A stretch of 44,475 bases of DNA from Defluviitaleaceae bacterium (GCA_009785615.1 WQVX01000004.1:1-44475), one strand, 5' to 3'. Positions 26,337 to 35,402 are shown, numbered from the stretch's first letter. Notes: generated by a model not told the origin, from the letters alone. Program-made: numbers and translations.

Positions 26337-27272
26337 CTATTCCTCCTGTCCAAATTTGCTGGCCTTTAAGTAAATTATAGCGAAAAGTAAAAGTATTATG
26401 AACGATACAGTTGCAAGGGCAGAACCATAACCAAAGTTTTGGTCAGTAACGGCAGTGTTAACAATGTACATTGTAAGCGTAGTCGTAAGACGTGCAGGGC
26501 CGCCATTTGTTAAGTTCATGATAAGGTCAACTGCATTAAATTCCCAAACTGTACGCAATAAGGTAGCAAGTACTATAGACTCTTTAAGATGCGGCAAAGT
26601 AATGTGTACAAATTTCTGTATGCTACTTGCGCCGTCTACATCACTAGCTTCATAAATATCAGCGGATATGGTTTGCAATCTGGCTAAAATCATTATGGCG
26701 AAAAATGGTATACCGCGCCAAACACCCGCAATAATTACAGAACCCAGTACAAAATCCGGGTTAGCAAGCCAAGCTATATGTGACTCAATAATACCAAAAT
26801 CCAAAAGTATCGCATTGATAACACCCACATGCTGCTGGTACATCATATTCCACATCATAGCTGTAAGCACGCCGGATATAGCCCATGGATAAAACATGAT
26901 TGTGCGTACAAGCCCTCTTAAACGGAACGCATTGTTTAAAAGCAGTGCTACAATCATTCCAAATATAAGTTGCAAACTTACCTGTGCTACTACCCATTGC
27001 AAAGAGATCACAAGACTTGATCTAAATACATTGTCATTAGTAAAAATATTTACAAAGTTATCAAACCCTGCAAAACCATCAACCCATGGTCTCATTAAGT
27101 TATGATGCTGAAAACCATGATAAAACACATTTGCAACAGGGTAAAACAGAAAAATGGTAATCAAAAGAACCGGCGGCGCAATAAATAAATACGCCAAAAA
27201 GTCCTCTCTTTCAAGTAAACTTTTCTTTCCTGATTTTCTGCTTGTGGCAGAAGGTTTTATACTTTTATCCAT
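26337..27272 (-). CDS. ABC sugar permease, MalF/UgpA-like
   Basis: First gene of the transporter operon, 311 aa. I chose the ATG at 27272 because AAGGGGTG lies 7 nt upstream; the longer ORF to 27347 would run through the promoter. A lysine-rich cytosolic N-terminus is followed by six membrane helices. The EAA loop is visible as YEASDVDGASSIQKFVHITL. A consensus promoter lies just upstream. The neighbouring deacetylase and GH43 genes suggest xylo-oligosaccharide-type substrates; this is inference. Confidence 0.94.
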   Translation of the reverse strand: MDKSIKPSATSRKSGKKSLLEREDFLAYLFIAPPVLLITIFLFYPVANVFYHGFQHHNLMRPWVDGFAGFDNFVNIFTNDNVFRSSLVISLQWVVAQVSLQLIFGMIVALLLNNAFRLRGLVRTIMFYPWAISGVLTAMMWNMMYQQHVGVINAILLDFGIIESHIAWLANPDFVLGSVIIAGVWRGIPFFAIMILARLQTISADIYEASDVDGASSIQKFVHITLPHLKESIVLATLLRTVWEFNAVDLIMNLTNGGPARLTTTLTMYIVNTAVTDQNFGYGSALATVSFIILLLFAIIYLKASKFGQEE

Positions 27273-27319
27273 AACATGGCACCCCTTGGTAATTACTACC
27301 CATATATAATAGTAGTTCG

Positions 27320-27347
27320 ATTCTATCATTTGTAATTTTTTTGTCAA
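27320..27347 (-). promoter_or_regulatory. Sigma-A promoter of the ABC transporter operon
   Basis: On the minus strand TTGACA (27347-27342), 16 bp, TAGAAT (27325-27320), the latter preceded by TGA as in extended -10 boxes. It lies in the divergent gap with the deacetylase gene. A CcpA or operator site could not be assigned. Confidence 0.65.
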
Positions 27348-27432
27348 GAGCTTTTAAAATTTGTTCTTTGTAGTTGAAATTTGCTAAAGAAACAGGTTAA
27401 AATTCACATATAAAATAACAGGAGGGACTCAT

Positions 27433-28257
27433 ATGAACATTAATTTTAGTCTTTTTGCCGAAGGTAAGCCCAAAGCTTTGACCATGAGTTATGATGATGG
27501 TGTTGTGCAAGATGCACAATTAGTTGGAATTTTTAACAAACATGAAATTAAAGGAGCATTTCATATTAATGGTGGCTTGTTTGGCACTGCGGGCGATAAA
27601 CAGGGACGGCCACGTATCCCAAAAGATGAGATTAAGCAAGTATATGAAGGTCATGAAATTTCCTTGCACGGATACACCCATCAATCTCTATCTGTAACCC
27701 CTAACCTGCGTATTGCAGAAGAAATAATAAAAGACAAGCTGGAGCTGGAAAGCATAACCGGCGAGCCTGTGCGCGGTATGTCCTATCCCAATGGGGCAGT
27801 TAATGACACTGTTGTTGAGTTACTAACCCAAATGGGAGTTGAATACTGCCGTAAAGTAGAGACAACAGAAAGCTTTGACATTCCAAACGATTTTTTACGA
27901 TGGGAAGGCACAACACATCATAAACGTCGCCTGCTGGAGCTTGGGGAAAGCTTTCTTGACAATTCAAATTCCAGGGGATGGCGGGCAAGATTGATGCATG
28001 TTTGGGGCCATTCTTTTGAATTTGATGAAAATAACAATTGGGACTTAATAGAAAAATTTTGCAGTATGGTAGGCGGCAAAGAAGATATATGGTACGCCAC
28101 TAACATTGAAATAGTTGACTATCTAAAAACCTTGCGTAACCTAAAATTTACTGCGGATCAAAAAACTGTTTTAAATCAATCTATGATTGATGTATGGATT
28201 CAAGTTGATGGTGAGCCTGTAAAAATACCCGGTGGTGGTATTACAAAGATCGGATAA
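27433..28257 (+). CDS. Polysaccharide deacetylase-like (NodB/CE4) protein, cytosolic
   Basis: Metal-dependent deacetylase fold, 274 aa, without signal peptide or membrane segment. The NodB motifs are MSYDDG (Asp), then ISLHGYTHQSL giving an H-x3-H pair, and the later MSYPNGAVND. CE4 enzymes remove N- or O-acetyl groups from chitin, peptidoglycan or xylan; a cytosolic location next to GH43 and an oligosaccharide transporter suggests deacetylation of imported xylan fragments. CAGGAGGG precedes the ATG. The stop is 11 nt before the GH43 start, so they are co-transcribed. Confidence 0.88.
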   Translation: MNINFSLFAEGKPKALTMSYDDGVVQDAQLVGIFNKHEIKGAFHINGGLFGTAGDKQGRPRIPKDEIKQVYEGHEISLHGYTHQSLSVTPNLRIAEEIIKDKLELESITGEPVRGMSYPNGAVNDTVVELLTQMGVEYCRKVETTESFDIPNDFLRWEGTTHHKRRLLELGESFLDNSNSRGWRARLMHVWGHSFEFDENNNWDLIEKFCSMVGGKEDIWYATNIEIVDYLKTLRNLKFTADQKTVLNQSMIDVWIQVDGEPVKIPGGGITKIG

Positions 28258-28268
28258 GGAGTGTGTGC

Positions 28269-29780
28269 ATGAAATACCAAAACCCAATCATCCCCGGTTT
28301 TTACCCTGACCCAAGTATTTGCAAAAAAGGGGATGATTATTACCTTGTAACTTCTAGTTTTGAATTTTTTCCCGGTGTTCCAATATTTCACTCAAAAGAT
28401 TTGGTAAATTGGAACCGGATTGGACACTGTTTGACTCGTAAAAGCCAACTTGACCTTGAAAATATATCCGCTTCCAAGGGAATTTATGCCGCTACAATTC
28501 GTTATAATCAGCATGATGACTTATTTTATATGGTAACTACCAATACAACCAAAATTGGCAATTTTTTTGTATATGCCGGCGATCCGGCAGGAGAATGGTC
28601 TGACCCTATTTTAGTTGATCAAAAAGGCATTGACCCTTCTCTCTATTTTGACGAGGATGGTACAGCACATTTTGTTTCTAACGACCGTGATAGAAGTGTG
28701 TATAAATCAGGCTTTCTAATGGCTCCCATTAACTTAAAAACAGGAGTCTTTTTAGAAAAGCCTGCACCTATCTGGGGGGGCATAGGTCAAAATTCTCCCG
28801 AGGCACCACATATATACAAGCGTAACAATTGGTATTACCAAATTGTAGCCGAAGGTGGCACAGAGCTTAACCATATGGTGACAATAGCTCGTAGCCGCTC
28901 CCTTTATGGTCAATACGAATCGTGTCCTTTTAATCCGATTTTGACCCATCAAAACCAAAAAGGCCATTTGATACAAGCTACCGGTCATGCAGATTTAATT
29001 GAGGATGATGAAGGTTACTGGTGGGCGGTATTTCTTGCATACCGCCAAACCCATCAATACTTCCATCACTTGGGCAGAGAAACATTCTTGGCTCCTGTAG
29101 AATGGGTAGATGATTGGCCTATCATTAATGGTGGTAAGGCCATAGAAATAGACATGAATTTGGATGTTAAAAAAGACGTCATACAAAATATCCAAACGCC
29201 ATATCAAACAAATTTTAGCAAATGGGATTTCAACTGGGTTTATTTGCGTAATCCAAACGAAAGTTGCTATGAATTTACTGAAGAGGGTCTTTATCTTACA
29301 GGCAATGAGTATAATCTTTCAGATATTGCTAATCCGGCTTTTTTAGGGATACGGCAAAACCATCTAAAGGGTAAAGTAGAATTTGACATGAAATTTGATC
29401 CCACTGCAAATAATGAAGAAGCAGGAGTTTCAGTTTTCTATAAATTTGACGCTCATTTTGATATTTTTGTAAAGCGTATGGATGATCAAAACTATTTATG
29501 TTTCCGCAAGGTGGTTGGAGATATCGTTCATATGGAAGCAAAACTTCCTATTAAATGCAGTGATATTACAATTATAATTTATGCAGAACCTTTGAAATAT
29601 TGCATGTACGCTATTGTAGAAAAACAGGAAATAAAGTTAGGTGAAGCCTTAACCCGCCATGTATCAACAGAAGCTCACGAACTTGGGTTCACAGGAGTTT
29701 TTTATGCAATTTATGCTAGCGGAAATGGGTGTACATCACAATCAAAAGCCTTATTTACAAGGGCTGCAATTAAAATTTGA
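28269..29780 (+). CDS. Glycoside hydrolase family 43 beta-xylosidase / arabinofuranosidase
   Basis: Five-bladed propeller hydrolase, 503 aa, with no signal peptide, so intracellular. The ATG at 28269 has AAGGAG 7 nt upstream; an in-frame GTG two codons earlier lies too close. GH43 residues are visible: base Asp in FYPDPS, the modulating Asp in GIDPSLYF, and the acid Glu in SPEAPHIYKR. The C-terminal third (about 300-503) is a beta-sandwich typical of XynB-type enzymes. It most likely cleaves xylo-oligosaccharides, though GH43 also contains arabinofuranosidases. It is followed by hairpin copy D and a terminator. Confidence 0.95.
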   Translation: MKYQNPIIPGFYPDPSICKKGDDYYLVTSSFEFFPGVPIFHSKDLVNWNRIGHCLTRKSQLDLENISASKGIYAATIRYNQHDDLFYMVTTNTTKIGNFFVYAGDPAGEWSDPILVDQKGIDPSLYFDEDGTAHFVSNDRDRSVYKSGFLMAPINLKTGVFLEKPAPIWGGIGQNSPEAPHIYKRNNWYYQIVAEGGTELNHMVTIARSRSLYGQYESCPFNPILTHQNQKGHLIQATGHADLIEDDEGYWWAVFLAYRQTHQYFHHLGRETFLAPVEWVDDWPIINGGKAIEIDMNLDVKKDVIQNIQTPYQTNFSKWDFNWVYLRNPNESCYEFTEEGLYLTGNEYNLSDIANPAFLGIRQNHLKGKVEFDMKFDPTANNEEAGVSVFYKFDAHFDIFVKRMDDQNYLCFRKVVGDIVHMEAKLPIKCSDITIIIYAEPLKYCMYAIVEKQEIKLGEALTRHVSTEAHELGFTGVFYAIYASGNGCTSQSKALFTRAAIKI

Positions 29781-29785
29781 GAGAG

Positions 29786-29812
29786 CAGCCGGTCTCATTT
29801 TGTTATCGGTTG
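29786..29812 (+). repeat. GGTCTC hairpin repeat, copy D
   Basis: CAGCCGGT (29786-29793) pairs with ATCGGTTG (29805-29812) around loop CTCATTTTGTT. Two stem positions are G-U on the plus strand and would be C-A mismatches on the other strand. It begins 6 nt after the GH43 stop. Confidence 0.65.
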
Positions 29813-29830
29813 GGTAGCAAATCTACACTT

Positions 29831-29866
29831 AAAAAGCCGCAAGTTTTTTATCGCTTGCGACTTTTT
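29831..29866. terminator. Bidirectional intrinsic terminator between GH43 and rnr
   Basis: AAAAAGCCGCAAG (29831-29843) pairs with CTTGCGACTTTTT (29854-29866) with one mismatch. A and T runs flank both sides, serving the convergent genes. Confidence 0.82.
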
Positions 29867-29903
29867 CTATGCCTCTATTAATTTATTTTTTGCTTACAAA
29901 TTC

Positions 29904-31820
29904 TCAATGCAAGGTAAAGGTTATCTTTCGATCTGCTTCGCTGACTTTTGAAACAAGCACTGTGACAGGATCTCCCAAGCGAATCCGTTTCTTCCTCCTA
30001 AGACCATAAAAAGCAAGCTGCTTTTCTACATATACATACTTATCATCGATAAGAGAGTCTAACGGAACAAGACCTTCTACAGTATTAGGTAGCTGAACAT
30101 AAAATCCCCAGGGTAGTACATTGGAAACCGTTCCTTCAAAATATTGTCCAATTTTATCTGCCATTAGTTGGACTTTTTTTAGTTGAAGAACTTCTCTTTC
30201 TAAAGACTCAGCGTTTCGCTCAGTTTGTGAACAATGTGCACAAAATTCAGGCAATTTATCCTTAAATTTTTTATCTTTCTTTTGGTTCAAATGGTCTTTA
30301 ACAATCCTATGAATCATTAAATCAGGATATCGACGTATAGGGGAGGTAAAATGGCAATAATATTTAGACGCTAACCCAAAATGCCCTGTGTTTTCCGCTG
30401 TATACCGAGCTTGTTTAAGACTACGTAAAATAACCGGGCCAAGTGATGCTTCTGCCGGCTTATCTTGGATATCCTTTAATAATCTTTGCAAGGATTTAGC
30501 GGTTGTACCTTGCGCATTTACCGGAAGTTTATATCCCAAATTACCGGCATAAGCAGATAACTGATATATTTTATCCGGATCCGGCCCATCATGAGTACGG
30601 AAAACAAATGGCTCATTTTTAAAATTTTGCGCCACTGTCTCGTTGCATACAATCATAAATTCTTCTATTATGTTAGTAGCAGCAGTAGTTTCTCGCATTT
30701 CTATGTCAATGGGGAATCCATTATCATCTACCATAACTTTAGCTTCAGAAAAACCAAAATCAAGTGCTCCACGATCCATGCGTTTTTTACGTAAAATTCC
30801 TGCAAGTTTTCTCATATCTCTAAAATATTTTGACCAAGGTTCTTCCCAACGCTCTTCCAACAATTCTAATACTTCATCATAGGTAAAGCGACGTTTGCTA
30901 TGGATAACAGAAGGTACTATACGATAAGATACAACTTCACCAAAGTTGCTGATCTCCATTACGCAGCTAAGGGCAAGCCTGTCCACATTAGGATTAAGAG
31001 AGCATATACCGTTAGATAGCTTATGGGGAATCATAGGTATAACTCGATCCGCTAAATAAACACTTGTGCCACGGGCAAAAGCCTCTGAATCTATTGCACT
31101 ACCGGACGGTACATAGTGGGATACATCTGCAATATGAACGCCTAATTCAAAATTTCCCGAAAACGAACGCTTAAAAGATATAGCATCATCTATATCTTTG
31201 GTGTCGCTTCCGTCTATTGTAATGGTTGTCCATTTACGGAAATCAGTCCGGCCTTGTATATCATTTTCGCTAACAGATTGGGGAAGTGCAGCGGCTTCTG
31301 CCAAAGCTTCTTCAGAAAACTCATAGGGTATGTCAAATTGTCGCACAAGACTCATTATATCCATACCGGGATCATTTTTGTGGCCAAAAATATCAGCAAC
31401 TTTAATTTGCCCTTCTATACTTACCGAAAACATCACAAGATGGCCTTCAACAAGCCCCATTTTTTTAATAGTAGCAGGAGCCAGAGGAAAAATATAGGGA
31501 ATTTTAGGCTCCATAGGGGCAATATACCCGCCCCTTTTTTCTGCACAAAAAGCACCCGCCAGAAGAGGTATGCCCCGTGAAACTATACGGGTAATAAACC
31601 CCTCCGGGCGGGTGCTATCACTGCTTTTTGTAGAAAAATACTGCTTTTTACTACTCTTGGTTAGTTTAAGCTCACATTCTACAACATCCAAATGCAGTGC
31701 GCCATTAACATCATTTGATGAAATAAAGATATCCGTCTCGTTTGGGTTATCTGTGCAAATAAATCCAAATCCCCGTCCGGTGGAGGAAAATGTGCCTATA
31801 ATTCTATTTATAGCAGGCAC
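29904..31820 (-). CDS. rnr: Ribonuclease R (RNase II family)
   Basis: A processive 3'-5' hydrolytic exoribonuclease that can unwind structured RNA. It has 638 aa, slightly shorter than typical RNase R (about 700-800) because the N-terminal region is compact. A cold-shock-like OB domain (GFGFICTDN) starts it. The RNB catalytic domain shows TIDGSDTKDIDDAIS and the later HFTSPIRRYPDLMIHR. A C-terminal S1 domain (GTVSNVLPWGFYVQL) follows. The start is a GTG inside the secG 3' end (13-bp overlap) with GGTGG upstream, so translation is coupled to secG, a widespread secG-rnr pairing. Confidence 0.95.
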   Translation of the reverse strand: MPAINRIIGTFSSTGRGFGFICTDNPNETDIFISSNDVNGALHLDVVECELKLTKSSKKQYFSTKSSDSTRPEGFITRIVSRGIPLLAGAFCAEKRGGYIAPMEPKIPYIFPLAPATIKKMGLVEGHLVMFSVSIEGQIKVADIFGHKNDPGMDIMSLVRQFDIPYEFSEEALAEAAALPQSVSENDIQGRTDFRKWTTITIDGSDTKDIDDAISFKRSFSGNFELGVHIADVSHYVPSGSAIDSEAFARGTSVYLADRVIPMIPHKLSNGICSLNPNVDRLALSCVMEISNFGEVVSYRIVPSVIHSKRRFTYDEVLELLEERWEEPWSKYFRDMRKLAGILRKKRMDRGALDFGFSEAKVMVDDNGFPIDIEMRETTAATNIIEEFMIVCNETVAQNFKNEPFVFRTHDGPDPDKIYQLSAYAGNLGYKLPVNAQGTTAKSLQRLLKDIQDKPAEASLGPVILRSLKQARYTAENTGHFGLASKYYCHFTSPIRRYPDLMIHRIVKDHLNQKKDKKFKDKLPEFCAHCSQTERNAESLEREVLQLKKVQLMADKIGQYFEGTVSNVLPWGFYVQLPNTVEGLVPLDSLIDDKYVYVEKQLAFYGLRRKKRIRLGDPVTVLVSKVSEADRKITFTLH

Positions 31821-32047
31821 AATACCACCGAAAATACAAGAAGCAAAGCCCCGCCTATTTTAGTCCATTTTTCCAAAGAACCTTCTAAAGTGCGGCCTTT
31901 ATTTTTATCCCAATAGGTGTCTGCATTCCCCATACCTGCCACGCTGCCAATACCACCGGAACGCTTTTTTTGCATTAAGATTATTGTTACAAGCGCAGCA
32001 CAACCTGCAATATATGCCAGACTTAAAAGGATATATGGTACATTCAT
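31808..32047 (-). CDS. secG: Preprotein translocase subunit SecG
   Basis: Small SecYEG subunit, 79 aa, with two membrane helices (about residues 3-22 and 60-78) joined by the conserved cytosolic loop QKKRSGGIGSVAG. I chose the ATG at 32047 because GGAGG lies 10 nt upstream; the in-frame ATG at 32068 would place that site inside the gene. A good promoter lies upstream, and rnr follows with an overlap. Confidence 0.95.
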   Translation of the reverse strand: MNVPYILLSLAYIAGCAALVTIILMQKKRSGGIGSVAGMGNADTYWDKNKGRTLEGSLEKWTKIGGALLLVFSVVLCLL

Positions 32048-32088
32048 TAGATCAATTCCTCCAATCATTTTATAGGATTATTTCCGCA

Positions 32089-32118
32089 AGTATATCACAT
32101 TTTGGTTTTACTCTGCAA
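32089..32118 (-). promoter_or_regulatory. Probable promoter of secG-rnr
   Basis: On the minus strand TTGCAG (32118-32113), 18 bp, TATACT (32094-32089), about 40 bp before the secG ATG. Confidence 0.55.
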
Positions 32119-32161
32119 GTTATATTCCTACACTCAACAATTCATAAATTTCATGACCTGA

Positions 32162-32301
32162 TTAAGAAGCTGTATTCAACTCTTGATATACCGGATTGGC
32201 GATGGCGATTTTTCGCCGGTTCAAGGAAATTACGACACCGCGTACCCAAGGTACGCTTGGAGAACTAGAACATCGTTTCTAAGTTGAATACAGCTTCTTA
32301 A
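32162..32301. repeat. 140-bp element bounded by perfect 20-bp inverted repeats
   Basis: TTAAGAAGCTGTATTCAACT (32162-32181) is exactly complementary to 32282-32301. Inside are two further hairpins: GGCGA/TCGCC (32204-32217) and GCGTACC/GGTACGC with loop CAA (32240-32256). There is no ORF. It looks like a miniature inverted-repeat element or a structured RNA; no target-site duplication is obvious. It ends 30 bp before the tRNA-Asp -35 box. Confidence 0.65.
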
Positions 32302-32331
32302 AATTTTTCGTAATTATTACGAAAAAAAACC

Positions 32332-32360
32332 TTGACAAATTCCATACAATTTAATATACT
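32332..32360 (+). promoter_or_regulatory. Consensus sigma-A promoter of tRNA-Asp
   Basis: TTGACA (32332-32337), 17 bp, TATACT (32355-32360); the RNA would begin about 13 nt before the mature tRNA. Confidence 0.85.
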
Positions 32361-32379
32361 GTATTTGCGTGGGGCAAGT

Positions 32380-32453
<74 letters not shown>

Positions 32454-32461
32454 TATATAAA

Positions 32462-32498
32462 AAAACACCTTATTGTTAATTCAATAAGGTGTTTTTTT
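32462..32498 (+). terminator. Intrinsic terminator of tRNA-Asp
   Basis: ACACCTTATTG (32465-32475) pairs perfectly with CAATAAGGTGT (32482-32492) and is followed by seven T residues. Confidence 0.92.
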
Positions 32499-32568
32499 GC
32501 ATTATAGCAAATGTTAAAATGGCTATCCAATTAGCTCATGGAAAGTAATTTTACGTGAATATGATCAA

Positions 32569-32599
32569 AGTTCGGTGAACGATTTTTGTTCATCGAACT
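32569..32599. other. 12-bp hairpin downstream of radA
   Basis: AGTTCGGTGAAC (32569-32580) pairs with GTTCATCGAACT (32588-32599), with one G-T pair. It has no good T run on either side, so it is a weak terminator candidate for the minus-strand radA transcript or a stability hairpin. Confidence 0.45.
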
Positions 32600-32673
32600 C
32601 ACATTAATTTTGCAAGAAAAAAGCATAAGCATTCACATTTTTAATACATGACCTGATACTTAAACAGCTCACA

Positions 32674-34032
32674 TTATAATAATAATTGCAGTAATTCTCC
32701 TATATTTGATGCTCCGTATATTTCCATAGAACCAGGTATACGCAAGCCTTTTAAATGCGTTTGAGGTACTATGCATTGGGTAAAACCCAGCTTGTTAGCC
32801 TCAGCTATGCGCCGCTCTGCCATAGTTACCGCCCTCAATTCGCCCGTTAGCCCTACTTCTCCAAAAACCAAGCAATAAGGGTTAATCGGCTTATTTTTAT
32901 AGCTGGATGCTAATGCGGCAACAACTGCACCATCAGCGGCAGGTTCCATAATCTTCATGCCCCCGGCTACATTTACATAGCTGTCATAAGTAGCAAGTTT
33001 ATAGCCTGCACGTTTTTCCAATACAGCCATTAGCATAACCACTCGATTATAATCCATGCCGGTTGCAGTTCTGCGCGGATTACCAAATTGGGTATAACTG
33101 CACAGTGCTTGAACCTCTGCTAAAATAGGCCGCGTACCCTCTAAGCAACAGGTAACAGCAGAACCGGACACATTAAGAGGACGCCCGGCAAGCATATAGG
33201 CCGAAGGGTTATCAATCTCTCGAAGACCCTCCTCGCACATTTCAAAAACACCTATCTCGTTTGTAGATCCAAAACGGTTTTTAACAGCCCGAATTAATCT
33301 GTACCGTTCTCGCCGTTCTCCCTCAAAATATAATACTGTATCTACCATATGCTCCAGCATCCTAGGGCCTGCCAAGGTTCCTTCTTTTGTTACATGGCCT
33401 ACTATCATCACTGCGGTTGAGCTTTCTTTTGCTGCCCGCATTAACTGAAGCGTACATTCTCGTACTTGAACCACACTGCCCGGCGCAGAGCTTATATTAG
33501 AACTTACCATCGTTTGGATGGAATCTATCATTACTAAAGAGGGTTTTATCCGATCAATAGCACCAAGTATAGTTTCTATATCCGTTTCAGGCAAAATATA
33601 AGCGTGTTTGGTATGTACTTTTAAACGATCTGCCCGCATTTTAATTTGGCTTGCACTTTCCTCACCGGAAACATACAGGCAAGTATGACCACATGCATCC
33701 AAATGACGGCAAATTTGAAGCAACAAAGTGGATTTGCCTATCCCCGGGTCTCCTCCCAAAAGCATCAGAGTACCTTCTACTATGCCACCACTTAAAACAT
33801 TATCCAATTCCGACAAGCCGGTAGCCATTCGTTGGTTTTTATCCTCAGAAAAAGCAGAAACCTCACTAAGTTTAGTAGGCAAACCGGATAGTCTTTGTTT
33901 TGCGGATTTTGTCGTTGTCACCACAATTTCTTCTAAGGTATTATATTGTCCGCAATCCAAACACCGCCCAATCCATTTGCTGGTTTTATATCCGCATTGG
34001 TTGCAAGCAAAAACAGTTTTTTCTTTAGGCAT
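32674..34032 (-). CDS. radA: DNA repair protein RadA (Sms)
   Basis: A RecA-like ATPase that helps process branched recombination intermediates. It has 452 aa, the standard length. An N-terminal zinc finger has C10, C13, C24 and C27. Walker A is GGDPGIGKST (residues 93-102). The RadA motif KNRFGSTNEIG is present, and the C-terminal Lon-protease-like domain is at about 270-450. The ribosome binding site is weak. The start lies 21 nt after the stop of the upstream lipoprotein gene, so the two may share a transcript. Confidence 0.97.
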   Translation of the reverse strand: MPKEKTVFACNQCGYKTSKWIGRCLDCGQYNTLEEIVVTTTKSAKQRLSGLPTKLSEVSAFSEDKNQRMATGLSELDNVLSGGIVEGTLMLLGGDPGIGKSTLLLQICRHLDACGHTCLYVSGEESASQIKMRADRLKVHTKHAYILPETDIETILGAIDRIKPSLVMIDSIQTMVSSNISSAPGSVVQVRECTLQLMRAAKESSTAVMIVGHVTKEGTLAGPRMLEHMVDTVLYFEGERRERYRLIRAVKNRFGSTNEIGVFEMCEEGLREIDNPSAYMLAGRPLNVSGSAVTCCLEGTRPILAEVQALCSYTQFGNPRRTATGMDYNRVVMLMAVLEKRAGYKLATYDSYVNVAGGMKIMEPAADGAVVAALASSYKNKPINPYCLVFGEVGLTGELRAVTMAERRIAEANKLGFTQCIVPQTHLKGLRIPGSMEIYGASNIGELLQLLL

Positions 34033-34053
34033 ATAATCAGTCCCATTAATTCA

Positions 34054-35334
34054 TTAATTACTATTATAACGGTAATGATGTAGTAATATAATTTCATCAA
34101 AAACCGAAGGTTGAGGCATTACATTATGAGAATGCGCAAAATTAGTTAACATAATAACCCATCTGCGAAATCGTGCAAATTCATCTTCATCTATTTCGCC
34201 TATCAAAGGTGGTGAATACTGCTCTTGTCCTGTAAAGTACAGGAAATATCCGGTAAGTTGTCTTGATACCCAGTTAAGATTAACGCCACCTGTAAGATTT
34301 TCAAATTCTCTTCCAAGTTCCGGCCTTTCTTGCCAAACATCAAATATTAGCCCTCTTACCATTTGTATTTCATCATGGGTAATTATATCATACATGTATT
34401 GATCCCATAATTCGCCAAAGGCATCATTGGAAGTGTAAGCAGCAGTCCAAAATTTTTCCGGGCCGGCTCTATCAAGTAATAACCTGTCAAAAACACTGTT
34501 GTATACAAATCCGATTTCTGCTCTGCGTCCACTGATCCACTCTAAATCCATACCATAATAAATTTCTATGCGGCCTGGTGTGCCTAAAAATGATTCTGCC
34601 TTTAAGTCTGACAATGATTCACCCAGCCCCAATGCATGACCCAATTCATGGATCATGGTATGGATAAATTCCATTTCACCTAAATAAATAAGGTATTCTG
34701 TTTCCGTCATTTGCGAAACATCTATTTCAAAAAACTCAATAACGTCTGTTCCAACAATTTCAGTAATAAGTCCATAAAAAAGCGAAGAAATATCAGCTAC
34801 AAAAATATGAGAAACATTTGAATCGACAATTAAGTATGCCCCCATATAGTCTTGATAATCATATAATCGTGCAAAATAAAAATATACTCTACTCAAAATT
34901 TGTTCTAAAAATTCTCTGTTAAAAGGCTTTGTTTGAGAAAGATAATCTTCACTAAATCCTTGTATCAACATTTCTCTTGTGCGATAACTTATTTCAGCAT
35001 CTACGGGAAATCCATATTCGTCCCGGCCTTGATATGCCTCAATAAAATTTCTAACATACTGCGTATAAAACCGACCAACTGTATCTGCAAAAGCTCCGTT
35101 AGTCTGCAAAAAAATGTTTTCATTGTTAATAAAGCGATCATCTGCCCATAGAGGATCAACGGTAGCAACCAATTCCGCGGGAGTTTCAGATCCTAAAGCA
35201 GTAGTTCCAATGTTAGTTTGCAGCGTATGTATTAATTCATCAAAGCCCTCAAGATTTAAACCATAAGAACAGCCTGAAAACATTATGGTAAAAACCACTA
35301 AGCAAACAGGCATAAAATAAAATTTCTTTTTCAT
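34054..35334 (-). CDS. Lipoprotein with a HELGH zinc-metallopeptidase motif
   Basis: I do not recognise the family. The ATG at 35334 opens a lipoprotein signal (MKKKFYFMPVCLVVFTIMFS, then G21-C22), so the 426-aa protein would be membrane-anchored outside the cell. The key feature is H229-ELGHALGLG-E239, the HExxHxxG zinc motif of metzincin-like peptidases, here ending in Glu instead of the usual His or Asp. It is otherwise rich in acidic and aromatic residues with no named domain. GAAAGG lies 13 nt before the ATG, a long spacing. It sits between asnA and radA. A peptidase role is inferred from the motif alone. Confidence 0.85.
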   Translation of the reverse strand: MKKKFYFMPVCLVVFTIMFSGCSYGLNLEGFDELIHTLQTNIGTTALGSETPAELVATVDPLWADDRFINNENIFLQTNGAFADTVGRFYTQYVRNFIEAYQGRDEYGFPVDAEISYRTREMLIQGFSEDYLSQTKPFNREFLEQILSRVYFYFARLYDYQDYMGAYLIVDSNVSHIFVADISSLFYGLITEIVGTDVIEFFEIDVSQMTETEYLIYLGEMEFIHTMIHELGHALGLGESLSDLKAESFLGTPGRIEIYYGMDLEWISGRRAEIGFVYNSVFDRLLLDRAGPEKFWTAAYTSNDAFGELWDQYMYDIITHDEIQMVRGLIFDVWQERPELGREFENLTGGVNLNWVSRQLTGYFLYFTGQEQYSPPLIGEIDEDEFARFRRWVIMLTNFAHSHNVMPQPSVFDEIILLHHYRYNSN

Positions 35335-35402
35335 AAATAAAATCGTGCCTTTCTGAGAGTTTCTCAATAAATTACAAAGTTTAAGTGGGTGCTTTAGTGC
35401 GA

